From: Deltaproteobacteria bacterium
Lineage (GTDB): Bacteria > Desulfobacterota > Binatia > DP-6
Direction of reading: 5' to 3'
NCBI GenBank assembly: GCA_005879795.1
Contig: VBKJ01000133.1
Span: 1 to 46,404 of the forward strand
DNA: 46,404 nt
The position numbers and the translations under genes were made by a program. Of this stretch, positions 16,408 through 25,371 are shown piece by piece. Each line of letters starts with the position of its first letter. Position 1 is the stretch's first letter. Under the pieces are notes generated by a model. That model saw only the letters and a list, made by a program, of their open reading frames with translations. It did no database searches and had not been told where the DNA came from.

Positions 16408-17568
16408 GTGCACGGCTTCCCGGCCCTCGACTTCGACGACTACCACCGCCGCGTGCTGCCCGCCCGCTGCGTGTCGGAGGCCGGGCGAGCGGCCGCGCGC
16501 GACTTGCGGGGGGCCGCCCCGATCGCATTCCTCCTGACCGACGGCCGCGCCTACCGGCTGACGCCCGCAGCCGACGCGATCGCCGTCGAGCCGGTCGCCG
16601 AGGCCCCGACCATCGTCGAGCTCGACCCGTCGGCGTGGTCGGATTTCGTGCACGAGCTGCACACGGCGGCCGGTCTCCTCTACGGAGGCCGGGTCCGGTT
16701 CGTGCGCGGTGAGCCCGCCGACCTCGAGCGCTGGGAGCCGGCGCTGCGCGCCCTGTTCTCCGGGCGGCCGATCTTCGACCCCCATGGCTGCGACTTCCGC
16801 GATCCGGCCGGCGCGCCACTCGACCTCCACCGGCGCTTCCGGCTCGACGATTCGGCCGAGGAGCTGCGCCACTTCCTCGGCCAGACGGGCTACCTGCTCG
16901 TCGGGCACGTCTTCGCGCCGGAGGAGATCGCGCACATCGCGGCTGCGGTGGACCGGGCCCAGGCGAGGGCGCGACCGGGCGACGGCCGCTCGTGGTGGGC
17001 GAGGCGGGCCGACGGGGCGCCGGTCCTCTGCCGCCTCGTCTACCTCGGCCTCGGGCTCCCGGAGATCGCCGCGCTGAGCGACGACCCGCGGCTCCGCCGC
17101 CTGGCGGCGCTCGCGGGAGAGCCGCTCCGCCCCACGCTCGACCGCTCGGACGGGCATTCGCTCGTGATCAAGAACCCGGCCGTCGTCGAGGGCCTCTCCG
17201 ATCTGCCGTGGCATCGCGACTGCGGCCTCGGCGGGCACCCCATCACGTGTCCCGCGGTCAACGTCGGCGTGCAACTCGACGCGGCGACCGCGGAGACCGG
17301 GCGCCTCCTCTTCCTGACGGGCTCCTGGCGCGGATCCTGCCACCGGCGCGACCTGGAGCGTCCGGACCTGCCGGTCGTCGCCGTCGACACGGAGCCCGGC
17401 GACTGCACGGTCCACCTGGGCGACACCCTGCACGCTGCGCCGCCGCCGAGCGGCTGCGGCCCGGGCCGCCGGACCCTCTACGTCACGTTCATGCCCGCGC
17501 GCGCGTTCGACGTGATCCCGCCGGGCCAGAGCTACAACGACGTGATCCGCGCGCGGGTGGGCGGCTGA
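16408..17568 (+). CDS. PhyH-like Fe(II)/2-oxoglutarate dioxygenase
   Basis: This 386-residue protein carries a phytanoyl-CoA-dioxygenase-like double-stranded beta-helix in its C-terminal half. The iron ligands are readable as the HxD pair H269 and D271 (WHRDCGLGG) and a distal H342 (HLGDTLHAAPP), followed by the Arg pair in RRTLYVTF, expected to bind 2-oxoglutarate. The N-terminal half (about 1-140) matches nothing I recognise. The enzyme would hydroxylate an unknown substrate with O2 and 2-oxoglutarate in the cytoplasm. I set the start at GTG 16408, 16 bases after the DUF1329 stop; upstream in-frame sequence is the wrong-frame tail of that gene. The short spacing implies co-transcription with the DUF1329 gene. 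Confidence 0.8.
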   Translation: MHGFPALDFDDYHRRVLPARCVSEAGRAAARDLRGAAPIAFLLTDGRAYRLTPAADAIAVEPVAEAPTIVELDPSAWSDFVHELHTAAGLLYGGRVRFVRGEPADLERWEPALRALFSGRPIFDPHGCDFRDPAGAPLDLHRRFRLDDSAEELRHFLGQTGYLLVGHVFAPEEIAHIAAAVDRAQARARPGDGRSWWARRADGAPVLCRLVYLGLGLPEIAALSDDPRLRRLAALAGEPLRPTLDRSDGHSLVIKNPAVVEGLSDLPWHRDCGLGGHPITCPAVNVGVQLDAATAETGRLLFLTGSWRGSCHRRDLERPDLPVVAVDTEPGDCTVHLGDTLHAAPPPSGCGPGRRTLYVTFMPARAFDVIPPGQSYNDVIRARVGG

Positions 17569-17666
17569 TGCCCGCGCCGCGGCTCCGACCGCGCACGGGC
17601 GCGCGTCGTCCCATCCATCTAGCTCGCTAGCAGAAGTCCCCGCGCATAGACCCGCTTCGGGGCGGA

Positions 17667-17688
17667 GCCGGCGGCGTGGGCCGCCGGC
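17667..17688 (+). terminator. GC-rich hairpin, possible terminator
   Basis: A perfect 9 bp stem (GCCGGCGGC / GCCGCCGGC) encloses a GTGG loop about 100 bp after the dioxygenase stop. Only a weak pyrimidine run (CACCTTTC) follows, so intrinsic termination is possible but not certain. Confidence 0.3.
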
Positions 17689-17810
17689 GTCACCTTTCGC
17701 TGGGCGTGGTCTCCCCCCTTTTCGGCGCTGCTGCTCAGGTCTCATTCGATTACCCTCCTCGCCGGCGCATGGTACCCGCAGGCGAGCTGACCAGATCACG
17801 AGGAGGTCGC

Positions 17811-20800
17811 ATGCCCGCCGTCTCGCGTCCCCGCTCGCTCCGGCTTCTCGCCGCGCTCTGTCTCGTCGCCCCGCTTGCCGCACCTGCGCCCGCGGCCGCC
17901 CAGAGCGGCACCTGCAACCTCCCCGCCTACCCGAACGACCCCGACTACGCGCCCGCCGAGCGGGGCGATCGGACGAAGACGTGGAACGAGGAGCAGTGGT
18001 ACCTCTACTCCTGTCTGCCGAGCGACGCGCCGGCCGCCACCGATCCCGAGGGCGCGAGCGGCATGAGCGTCGAGCGGGTCTGGAACGAGCTCGGCGACCG
18101 CGGGCGCGACGACGTCATCGTCGCCTACATGGAGGGCGGCGTGAACTGGCGCCTGGACGACAGCCCCGAGCTGCGCCGGCGCGCCTACCTGAACACAGGC
18201 GAGCTGCCGCTCCCGGAGGACGCCGGCGGCGTGACACACGGCGCCTACGACCTGAACGGCGACGGCGTGGTCAACGTCGACGACTGGGCCGACGACCCGC
18301 GCGTGCGGCGGCCGTTCCTCCACACCCAGGCGAGCGGGATCACCGCCGAGGACCTGATCGTCGCGTTCTCGGACGGCCGCGACGACGACGGCAACGGCTA
18401 CGTGGACGACATCTCGGGCTGGAACTTCCACCGCGACACGAACGATCCGCAGACCGACAACAGCGTCTACGGCCACGCGAACGGCGAGTCGCGGCAGGTG
18501 CTCGGCGAGACCGACAACGCGCTCCGCACGGCGGGCATGTGTCCCAGGTGCCGCCTCCTCACCGTCAAGGCGGGCGACGAGGCGATCGACCGACCCGACC
18601 GGGTGGCCGAGGCGATCACGTTCGCGGTCGACTCGGGTGCGAAGGTGATCACGGGCGTGATCGCGTCGACCGGGCTCATCCCCGAGGTCGCCCAGGCGCT
18701 GCGCTACGCCTACGACCGCGGCGTGGTGGTCGCGTGGGCCTCGAACGACTTCGACTCGGGCGACCACACCGACGGCATGTTCTACCCGCACCTCTGGCCC
18801 GGGAACTCGATCGTCGGCGATCAGTCCACGCGCGGCCAGCAGTCGCCGAGCGTGCTCCTGAACCGGACCTACCGCAGCCGCTCGACGCTCACATCATTCG
18901 GTCCGCACGCGCTCTTCAGCGTGCCCAACAACGACGGCTCGACCTCGACCGGCACACCCACCCAGGCGGGCGTGGCCGCCCTGGTCATCAGCGCCGGACT
19001 CGACGCCGCGGCGGCGCTCGAGATCGCCCGGCCGCTCAGCGCCGACGAGGTGAAGCAGGTCGTGCGCTCGACGGTGTCCCCCATCGACGATCCGACGCTG
19101 CCGTTCCCGGGCCTTCCGGGTGCGACCTTCAACATCCAGTACGGCTACGGGCGGCCGAACGTCTACCGGGCGGTCCGGGCCGTCCACGCCGGGAGGATCC
19201 CCCCGACCGCGGACATCCTGCAGCCCGACTGGTATCAGGAGGTCGACCCGACCGTGCGCTCGGCCCTCAATATCTGCGCCGCCGTCGCGGCGCGGAATCC
19301 CGGTCCCTACACCTGGACCATCGGGTACGCACTCGGGCCGGAGCCCCTGGAGTCCGAGTTCGTGCCCATCGGCTCGGGACGGGGGAGGCGGTCCGGCACC
19401 GCGTGCGCCTCGCTCGGGCTCACGAACATCCCGTCATCGTTCTGGAGCGGGGACTTCGCCATCACGCCCGACCGCCTCTCGATCGAGCGCTACGACGTGA
19501 CCGTGCGCGTGCGCGTGACGGACGCGGCGGGCCTCGTCGGCGAGGACCGGCGCGCCTTCCACCTGCGTCACGACGCGAGCGAGATGCCCGGCTTCCCGGT
19601 CCGCCTCGGCAGCTCGGGCGAGTCCTCGCCGACGATCGCCGGCCTCGAGGGGCGTCGCACGCTCGACGTCGTGGTCGCGACCGCCGGCGGCACGGTGCAC
19701 GTGCTCCGTGCCAATGGCCGCGAGGCCCCGGGCTTCCCGGTCTTCACCGGTCCCGCGCCCGGCATGGACCCGGCCTCGGACGTGAACTACCTCGCCGTCC
19801 CGCGCTGGGGTAACGACCCGAGCGCTCGCCCGCGCGACGGGATCGCGGCGCCGACGGCGGTCGGGGACGTCGATGGCGATGGCCAGCTCGACATCGTCGC
19901 CACCACGGTGAGCGGCCGCACGTACGCGTGGCGGAGCGACGGCACGCTGCTCTCCGGCTTCCCGGTCGAGACCGACCGTGCCTTCGCCCACCAGCCCGTT
20001 CCGACCCCCGACACGCCGTATCACCGCAACCGCTCCACCGGCGCGTTCGCGGCACCGGTGCTCGTCGACCTCGACGGCGACGGCGCGCTCGACATCGTGC
20101 AGGCGGCCTGGGACGGGCACGTGTACGCCTGGCACGGCGACGGGAGCGCGGTCGCCGGCTGGCCCGTCGACACCGACTACCCGGCGCTCCGCCCCTCGGG
20201 CCAGACCTACGCGCGCGACGACAAGGTCGTCGCCACGCCCGCGGTCGCGGACATCGACGGCGACGGCACGCCGGACCTGGTCGTCTCCCTCCAGGACACG
20301 TCGTGGCCCAGCGACTCACCCGCCGGGGCCCCGATCGCCGGCTATCTCCTCGCCTTCTACGGCCAGGGCACGGCGCGCGGCAACGCCGGCCTCATCGAGG
20401 GCTGGCCGGTCGCGCTTCAGGGCCTCGTGCAGGGCTACGGCTCCGCGCAGGACTTCGTCACCGAGGGCCTCACCTCGCCCGTCGTCTACGACCTGCCGAC
20501 GGGGCCGGTCGCGGTCGTGACGGTCAACCTGTTCGGGCAGTACCTGGTCGACCTCCGCACCCGCGCGACGCGGCAGTTCGCCGACGCCTCGCTCGCCGAC
20601 GGCGGCGCGATCGTGCCGTTCACCACCTCGCCGTCGGCGGGCGTCCTGCTCGGGGGCGGCGCCCCGCTGATCGCCCAGTCGGGGTCCTCCGCCTCGGACG
20701 TCGCGACCGGCGTCGTCGAGACGCCGGGCATGGGAATCCGCGTGCACTCGGGCGTGGGCGTCTGGGATCCGTCGACCGGCCAGAGCCTGTCGCAGTTCTC

Positions 20801-21182
20801 GCAGCCGATCCAGGGCCTCGCCTTCTTCAGCGCGCCCGCGCTGGCCGACGTCTCGGGCGACGGCGTCCCGGACGTCATCCTGGCGACGGACTCCGCCGCG
20901 CTCCACGCCTGGGACGGCCGCACCGGCCAGCCCGTCGCCGGCTTCCCCAAGTGGACCGGCGGCTTCTCGCTCTTCACGCCCGCGGTGGCGGACCTCGACT
21001 GCGACGGGCGGCTGGACGTCGCCCTCATGACACGGGAGGGCTACCTGCACGTCTTCCGCACCCGCGGGCTCGCCTCGGCGGTGAGGCAGGCGTGGCACTG
21101 GCATCAGGACAATCGGAACAGCGGGCACTGGGGCCCCGACTCGGGAGCGGGGGAGGGACGGTGCGGCGTCGGGGGAAGGTGA
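17811..21182 (+). CDS. Secreted subtilase-like (S8) protein with degenerate triad plus FG-GAP/VCBS repeats
   Basis: This 1123-residue exported protein has a signal peptide at about 1-30 ending AAAQ. Residues about 90-450 follow the S8 subtilase layout: a core strand VIVAYMEGGV, a YGHANGE block, the AEAITFAVDSGAKVI helix-strand and a GTPTQAGVAALV block. The catalytic positions are altered. The Asp of 'DTG' is E108-G-G, H222 is kept but in HAN rather than HGT, and the nucleophile of GTSMAAP is P383, so proteolysis is unlikely. A dockerin-like Ca-binding loop DLNGDGVVNVDDW lies near 147-159. The C-terminal half holds FG-GAP/VCBS-type repeats with DxDGDGxxD loops near residues 686, 754, 815, 1013 and 1062, suggesting a beta-propeller. 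The start has a strong GAGGAGGT ribosome site at 17799-17806. Probably surface or extracellular; function unknown. Confidence 0.85.
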   Translation: MPAVSRPRSLRLLAALCLVAPLAAPAPAAAQSGTCNLPAYPNDPDYAPAERGDRTKTWNEEQWYLYSCLPSDAPAATDPEGASGMSVERVWNELGDRGRDDVIVAYMEGGVNWRLDDSPELRRRAYLNTGELPLPEDAGGVTHGAYDLNGDGVVNVDDWADDPRVRRPFLHTQASGITAEDLIVAFSDGRDDDGNGYVDDISGWNFHRDTNDPQTDNSVYGHANGESRQVLGETDNALRTAGMCPRCRLLTVKAGDEAIDRPDRVAEAITFAVDSGAKVITGVIASTGLIPEVAQALRYAYDRGVVVAWASNDFDSGDHTDGMFYPHLWPGNSIVGDQSTRGQQSPSVLLNRTYRSRSTLTSFGPHALFSVPNNDGSTSTGTPTQAGVAALVISAGLDAAAALEIARPLSADEVKQVVRSTVSPIDDPTLPFPGLPGATFNIQYGYGRPNVYRAVRAVHAGRIPPTADILQPDWYQEVDPTVRSALNICAAVAARNPGPYTWTIGYALGPEPLESEFVPIGSGRGRRSGTACASLGLTNIPSSFWSGDFAITPDRLSIERYDVTVRVRVTDAAGLVGEDRRAFHLRHDASEMPGFPVRLGSSGESSPTIAGLEGRRTLDVVVATAGGTVHVLRANGREAPGFPVFTGPAPGMDPASDVNYLAVPRWGNDPSARPRDGIAAPTAVGDVDGDGQLDIVATTVSGRTYAWRSDGTLLSGFPVETDRAFAHQPVPTPDTPYHRNRSTGAFAAPVLVDLDGDGALDIVQAAWDGHVYAWHGDGSAVAGWPVDTDYPALRPSGQTYARDDKVVATPAVADIDGDGTPDLVVSLQDTSWPSDSPAGAPIAGYLLAFYGQGTARGNAGLIEGWPVALQGLVQGYGSAQDFVTEGLTSPVVYDLPTGPVAVVTVNLFGQYLVDLRTRATRQFADASLADGGAIVPFTTSPSAGVLLGGGAPLIAQSGSSASDVATGVVETPGMGIRVHSGVGVWDPSTGQSLSQFSQPIQGLAFFSAPALADVSGDGVPDVILATDSAALHAWDGRTGQPVAGFPKWTGGFSLFTPAVADLDCDGRLDVALMTREGYLHVFRTRGLASAVRQAWHWHQDNRNSGHWGPDSGAGEGRCGVGGR

Positions 21183-21228
21183 CTCGGCCCCCTCTCGAGT
21201 GGGGACGACGACGGATCGAGCGCGGGCC

Positions 21229-21257
21229 TTGTCGATCGTCGTCGAATCCTCTACTAA
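21229..21257 (+). promoter_or_regulatory. Candidate promoter of the hybrid kinase gene
   Basis: TTGTCG (21229-21234) and TACTAA (21252-21257) are separated by 17 bp in the 105 bp gap upstream of the histidine kinase. A start site near 21264 would give a leader of about 24 bases. AT-containing hexamers stand out here against the GC-rich background. Confidence 0.45.
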
Positions 21258-21287
21258 CAGGAACCCGCATCCCCCAGTCCTTCGATC

Positions 21288-22973
21288 TTGACCAGGCCGG
21301 AGAGCACGAGAGAGCCCGGGCCCGCATCCAGGCGACCCGAAGAAGCCGTTCGCTGGCTCGAGGCGGTCACCGACACCGCGCTCGGGCGCCTGTCGCTCGA
21401 GGAGCTGCTGAGCGAGCTCCTCGTCCGCGTGCGCTCGATCCTCGGGGTCGACACCGCCGCCATTCTGCTGCGGGAGGGCGAGGAGCTCGTGGCGCGCGTG
21501 GCCAAGGGGCTGGAGGAGGAGGTCGAGGCGGGTGTCCGGATTCCGATCGGGCGCGGCTTCGCGGGACTCGTGGCCTCCGAGAAGCGACCGATCTTCATCG
21601 AGGATGTCGACCACTCCCAGGTGCTGAACCCGATCCTGCGCGAGAAGGGAGTCCGCTCGCTCCTCGGCGTCCCGCTTCTCTTCGAGGGCGGGGTGATCGG
21701 TGTGCTCCACGTGGGCACGCGCCGGCGCCGGCAGTTCGATCGACAGGACGCGCAGTTGCTCCAGGTCGTCGCCGACCGGATCGCCCTCGGGATCGAATAC
21801 GAGCGGCTGTACCGGGAAGCCGAGGAGACCAGCCGCCTGAAGGATGAGTTCCTCGCGACCATCTCCCACGAGCTCCGCACCCCGCTCACGCCGATCCTCG
21901 TCTGGGTGAGTCAGCTGCGGCAGCGGACGTTCGATCCCGCCCACGCCGCGCGCGCGCTCGACGCGATCGAGCGCAGTGCGAGGATGCAGGCCCGGCTGGT
22001 CGACGACCTCCTCGACGTCTCGCGCATCATCGGCGGGAAGCTGCGCCTCGACCTCCGCCCGACGGAGCTCGCCTGGGTGATCGAGGCGGCAATCGAAGCG
22101 GTGCGACCGGCGGCTGCGGCCAGGGACATCCGCATCGAGACAAAGCTCGAGCCACGGGTCGACGTGATCCGGGGCGATCCGGAGCGGCTGCAGCAGGTGG
22201 TGTGGAACCTGCTCTCCAACGCGATCAAGTTCACGCCCGAGGGCGGGCGCGTCGATGTCACGCTCCAACGCGTGGACGCCCACCTCGAGCTGACGGTCAG
22301 CGACACGGGCCGGGGGGTCGCGCCCGGGTTCCTGCCCCATCTCTTCGAGCGGTTCCGGCAGGCCGACGCGTCCACCACGCGCGCGCACGGCGGCCTGGGC
22401 CTCGGTCTCGCAATCGTCCGTCACATCACCGAGCTCCACGGCGGCACCGTCCAGGCCGAGAGCGAGGGCGAGGGGAAGGGAACCACCTTCAGGGTGCGGT
22501 TCCCGCGCGGGGTCGCGATTCGGGGCGCGAGCGAGCAGGAGCGCGCGCCGCGAGGAGAGACCTTCGCCCGCGCGGCGCCCGCGCCACTCGGCGGCCTGCG
22601 CCTCCTGGTGGTCGACGACGAGCCGGATACGTGCGACGTCCTCGAAGCGGTCTTGCGCGGGGCGGGCGCCGAGGTCCGCGCCTGCCGGTCGGCCGCCGAG
22701 GCGTTCGCTCAGCTCGAGATCTGGTGGCCGGACGTGCTCCTGTGCGACATCGCGATGCCCGGCGAGGACGGATACTCGCTCATGCGGAGGATCCGGGCCG
22801 CGCAGGGCCGGTACGGACGCGCGCTCGGTGCCGTCGCGCTCACGGCCCGCACCCGGGCCGAGGACCGGGAGAAAGCGCTCTCGGCCGGTTTTCAGTTGCA
22901 CGTCCCCAAGCCGATCGACGGCGACGACCTCCTCGCGGTGCTCGCGAGAGTCGCCCGGGTTGCGGCTTCGTGA
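21288..22973 (+). CDS. GAF-domain hybrid sensor histidine kinase with receiver domain
   Basis: This 561-residue cytoplasmic protein has no membrane segment. A GAF domain (about 30-175, with VPLLFEGGVIGVLHVG) senses an unknown small ligand or redox cue. The HisKA dimerisation helix carries the phospho-acceptor H194 in SHELRTPLTP. The HATPase_c domain shows the N box NLLSNAIKFTPEGG, G1 DTGRGV, F box FERFRQAD and G2 GLGLGLAIV. A C-terminal receiver (about 440-555) has the acidic pair in VVDDEPD, phospho-acceptor D487 (LLCDIAMPGEDG) and the conserved Lys in HVPKP. All key residues are present, so the kinase looks active. The start appears to be TTG at 21288 with a poor ribosome site; no better start exists before the GAF domain. 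No cognate output regulator lies directly beside it. Confidence 0.9.
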   Translation: MTRPESTREPGPASRRPEEAVRWLEAVTDTALGRLSLEELLSELLVRVRSILGVDTAAILLREGEELVARVAKGLEEEVEAGVRIPIGRGFAGLVASEKRPIFIEDVDHSQVLNPILREKGVRSLLGVPLLFEGGVIGVLHVGTRRRRQFDRQDAQLLQVVADRIALGIEYERLYREAEETSRLKDEFLATISHELRTPLTPILVWVSQLRQRTFDPAHAARALDAIERSARMQARLVDDLLDVSRIIGGKLRLDLRPTELAWVIEAAIEAVRPAAAARDIRIETKLEPRVDVIRGDPERLQQVVWNLLSNAIKFTPEGGRVDVTLQRVDAHLELTVSDTGRGVAPGFLPHLFERFRQADASTTRAHGGLGLGLAIVRHITELHGGTVQAESEGEGKGTTFRVRFPRGVAIRGASEQERAPRGETFARAAPAPLGGLRLLVVDDEPDTCDVLEAVLRGAGAEVRACRSAAEAFAQLEIWWPDVLLCDIAMPGEDGYSLMRRIRAAQGRYGRALGAVALTARTRAEDREKALSAGFQLHVPKPIDGDDLLAVLARVARVAAS

Positions 22974-23032
22974 GCGGCGGGCCGGGCGCCGCAGCCGCCG
23001 TGCTTGCCCCGACAGCCTCCTACCTTAACTAG

Positions 23033-23389
23033 CTAGTTCGCCTGCTGGCGACTGGTCTCGATGAGCACAGGCGGGAAGTTGAACTCCTCGTCGGGCGGCC
23101 GGCGGCCCACCTTCGCGCTCACCTGGAGGCGATCGCCGACGGCGGGTGCGGGCGCGTGGCTCACCACGTTGATGCGGCGGTCGTCGCCAAGGAGCGTGTA
23201 GAAGCTCTCCCCGAGGTGGCCGAGGCTCGGAGCAACCACGGTGCCGACCACCGTGACCTGCTGGTTCGCATAGTCGTCGGGGTGCTCCACGATGGCCCGG
23301 ATCGACGTGTCGGCCGAGGCGGGTTCGGCGATCGCGACCAGCAGGCCAACCACGACGACAGCGATCACGGCGCGCGAGATGGCGACCAT
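23033..23389 (-). CDS. Small secreted OB-fold-like protein
   Basis: This 118-residue protein has a clear signal peptide (about 1-26: VIAVVVVGLLVAIAEPASA). The mature part (IVEHPDDYANQQVTVVGTVVAP, FYTLLGDDRRINVVS, VGDRLQVSAKVG) has the strand pattern of a small OB-fold domain of the kind found in nucleic-acid-binding or cytochrome-maturation proteins. 'Pxxyxgqxvtv.GxV' openings are common in secreted OB-fold proteins of unknown role. I chose ATG at 23389; a GTG at 23410 would add seven residues. Its stop overlaps a 12 bp perfect palindrome (AACTAGCTAGTT, 23027-23038), and it converges on the kinase gene. No function can be assigned. Confidence 0.7.
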   Translation of the reverse strand: MVAISRAVIAVVVVGLLVAIAEPASADTSIRAIVEHPDDYANQQVTVVGTVVAPSLGHLGESFYTLLGDDRRINVVSHAPAPAVGDRLQVSAKVGRRPPDEEFNFPPVLIETSRQQAN

Positions 23390-23512
23390 TCGAGCGAACT
23401 CTACCGCCACGACCGCGCCTCGTGCAATACGGAATTCCGACCGAGCGCGATTTTCCGCGTTGACGACCTCGGGATCGATCGGCTAAGGCAGGAAGGCCTG
23501 GAGGCCAGCCGG

Positions 23513-25219
23513 ATGAGAGGACGCGTGCGCTTGAAGCTGGCGGTCGGCATCGCGGTGCTCGGCGTGGGGGTCCCGGCCGCCGCCGATCCCGTCAACAGCG
23601 ATCTCGCCGCCGCCCAGGCGGGCGGCGGCTGCTACCCGACGGGCATTCAGCCCTCGCTGTTCGACATGCTCGTGCTCGTCAACCCCGAGTGGGCCCCGCT
23701 GCTGAACGGCATGACGGTCGCCTCCACGCCCGTCCTGGTGCACGGCACCGTCCTGGGCATGCACGGCGACACCAGCGGTGACTTCCCCGCCACGCACGTC
23801 CGGGCCGACGTCAACCACTTCGTGATGCCCGATCCGGAGGACGCCGGCCGGCTCGCGACCGGGAACGGTGACGGCGAGGTTCACTTCGAATGGGAGGCCG
23901 GCACCTACCCCGCCTGGGCCTGGGCCGGCACCGGAGACCGCATCGTCGGCCTGGGGCGCTGGATCTTCGACTGTGGGCATCCGGACCCGACGCCCGGGAA
24001 CTGCTCCGTGACCACGGCCTCGCAGTGCGTGCTCGACGGCGACTGCCAGCCGCCCACGTGCCCGAGTTGCGGCTCGGGGGAGACCTGTGTGGGCGCGCAC
24101 TTCGGGTACAGCTCCGAGCTCCATCCCCCGCAGGCGACGGCCGCGATCCGGACCGGGCGCGGGGCCGTCGTCTCGAGCCTGACCGGCGCCACGCCGGTAC
24201 CCGCCACCAGGGTCGACATCTTCGTGAGCCCCTACGCCGGCGGGGCCAGCGACGAGTGCATCCTGACGCACCGGGAGACGCCCCTCGACCTCCTGAGCGT
24301 CGAGTGCTTCCCGCTCGCGCAGCCGGTGGCGCCGATCAACGGCCAGGACTTCGAGTTCGACGTGCCGCTGCCGCCGCGCCCCGCGGTGGGCGGCAGGCTC
24401 AAGCGGCGCATCGTCCCCCAGCAGGGACCGGCCGGCGCCGCGGCGCGCATTCGCGTGGTCCGGCGCCACGGGGACCGGGAGCACCTGCATGTGAGGGTCA
24501 GGATGACGAAACGAGTCCACGGCGTCCTCCCCACCGGGTACGCCGGGACGTTGCTGGCGGGATGGGTGAAGGATCCCACCCCGCTCACCCACGTCCGGGT
24601 GACGGTGAGCGACCTCGTCATCAACAACGCGCTCCAGCTGGCCACGCCCGTGGCCCCGAAGACGTGCTCCACCAGCCACGGCCCGTGCAGCACGAGTGCC
24701 GACTGCTCGAGCGGGGAGTCCTGCCTCGGCGCCGGGCCCGTGAAGAGCTGGGTCATGCAGGCCGCGATCAACGGCGAATGGCAGGAGCTCAGCGGCCTCG
24801 ACGTGGTGAACACCGGCGACGTCATCCCGCAGACGCTGGTCTACGATCAGTACCTGCCGGCGAGCGGGGAGGTGCATCTGGAGGTCAACGGCGCGGCGCA
24901 CGAGTGCGTCGACACGATGTACGCCAAGTCGCTGGCCACCGACGTCGCCGAGCTCGGGTTCAACAAGGGTATCGCCTGCCTGGCTTCGACCGCGCACCCC
25001 CCCGGGACGATCAACCTCGCCTACGCCGGGCCGGACTTCGGCGCCGGCGGCTCCGGCTCGATGGACTACGAGACCGTGAGCTCGGGCGGCGAGGGTGGAA
25101 ACTGCTCGACGAGCACGACGCTCACCTGCGTGGTCGACGACGACTGCCCGTCCGGGGAGATGTGCCAGACGACGGGCGGCGCCTTCTCCCTGCGCTACCG
25201 GATCGAGCGATTGCCGTAA
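23513..25219 (+). CDS. Secreted protein with three Cys-rich 'C..DxDC..GExC' repeats
   Basis: This 568-residue protein has a signal peptide of about 23 residues (VGIAVLGVGVPAAAD). It matches no enzyme family I know. Three short cysteine modules are spaced through it: near residue 163 (CVLDGDC then SGETC), near 385 (CSTSADCSSGESC) and near 530 (CVVDDDCPSGEMC). The same C-x6-7-C-x3-D-C-x-S/P-G-E-x-C pattern, usually with 'D.DC', recurs in secreted proteins of myxobacteria and related deltaproteobacteria. Between them are beta-rich, Thr/Val-rich stretches and an Arg/His-rich segment near 310-340. ATG at 23513 has GGAGG about nine bases upstream and begins a normal signal sequence. Likely extracellular or surface-anchored; function unknown. 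Confidence 0.75.
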   Translation: MRGRVRLKLAVGIAVLGVGVPAAADPVNSDLAAAQAGGGCYPTGIQPSLFDMLVLVNPEWAPLLNGMTVASTPVLVHGTVLGMHGDTSGDFPATHVRADVNHFVMPDPEDAGRLATGNGDGEVHFEWEAGTYPAWAWAGTGDRIVGLGRWIFDCGHPDPTPGNCSVTTASQCVLDGDCQPPTCPSCGSGETCVGAHFGYSSELHPPQATAAIRTGRGAVVSSLTGATPVPATRVDIFVSPYAGGASDECILTHRETPLDLLSVECFPLAQPVAPINGQDFEFDVPLPPRPAVGGRLKRRIVPQQGPAGAAARIRVVRRHGDREHLHVRVRMTKRVHGVLPTGYAGTLLAGWVKDPTPLTHVRVTVSDLVINNALQLATPVAPKTCSTSHGPCSTSADCSSGESCLGAGPVKSWVMQAAINGEWQELSGLDVVNTGDVIPQTLVYDQYLPASGEVHLEVNGAAHECVDTMYAKSLATDVAELGFNKGIACLASTAHPPGTINLAYAGPDFGAGGSGSMDYETVSSGGEGGNCSTSTTLTCVVDDDCPSGEMCQTTGGAFSLRYRIERLP

Positions 25220-25371
25220 GCGACGGGGGTCCGGCAACATGCTCTTCGCCGCGGCCAGCGGGCCCGCCCTCGTCCCCTTCGGCCCCGTCGCCCCGAGGCG
25301 GGCGCCGGGGCTGCCCGTCTCAGCGGGAGCCGCCGCTTGACCCGGGTCCACGACGCGACCACACTCGGTTC

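Noticed and set aside
23027-23038. 12-bp palindrome AACTAGCTAGTT at the end of the OB-fold gene
   Set aside because: It is perfect but short, has no spacing loop and occurs once. It is noted in the gene entry, but I cannot link it to an operator or terminator.
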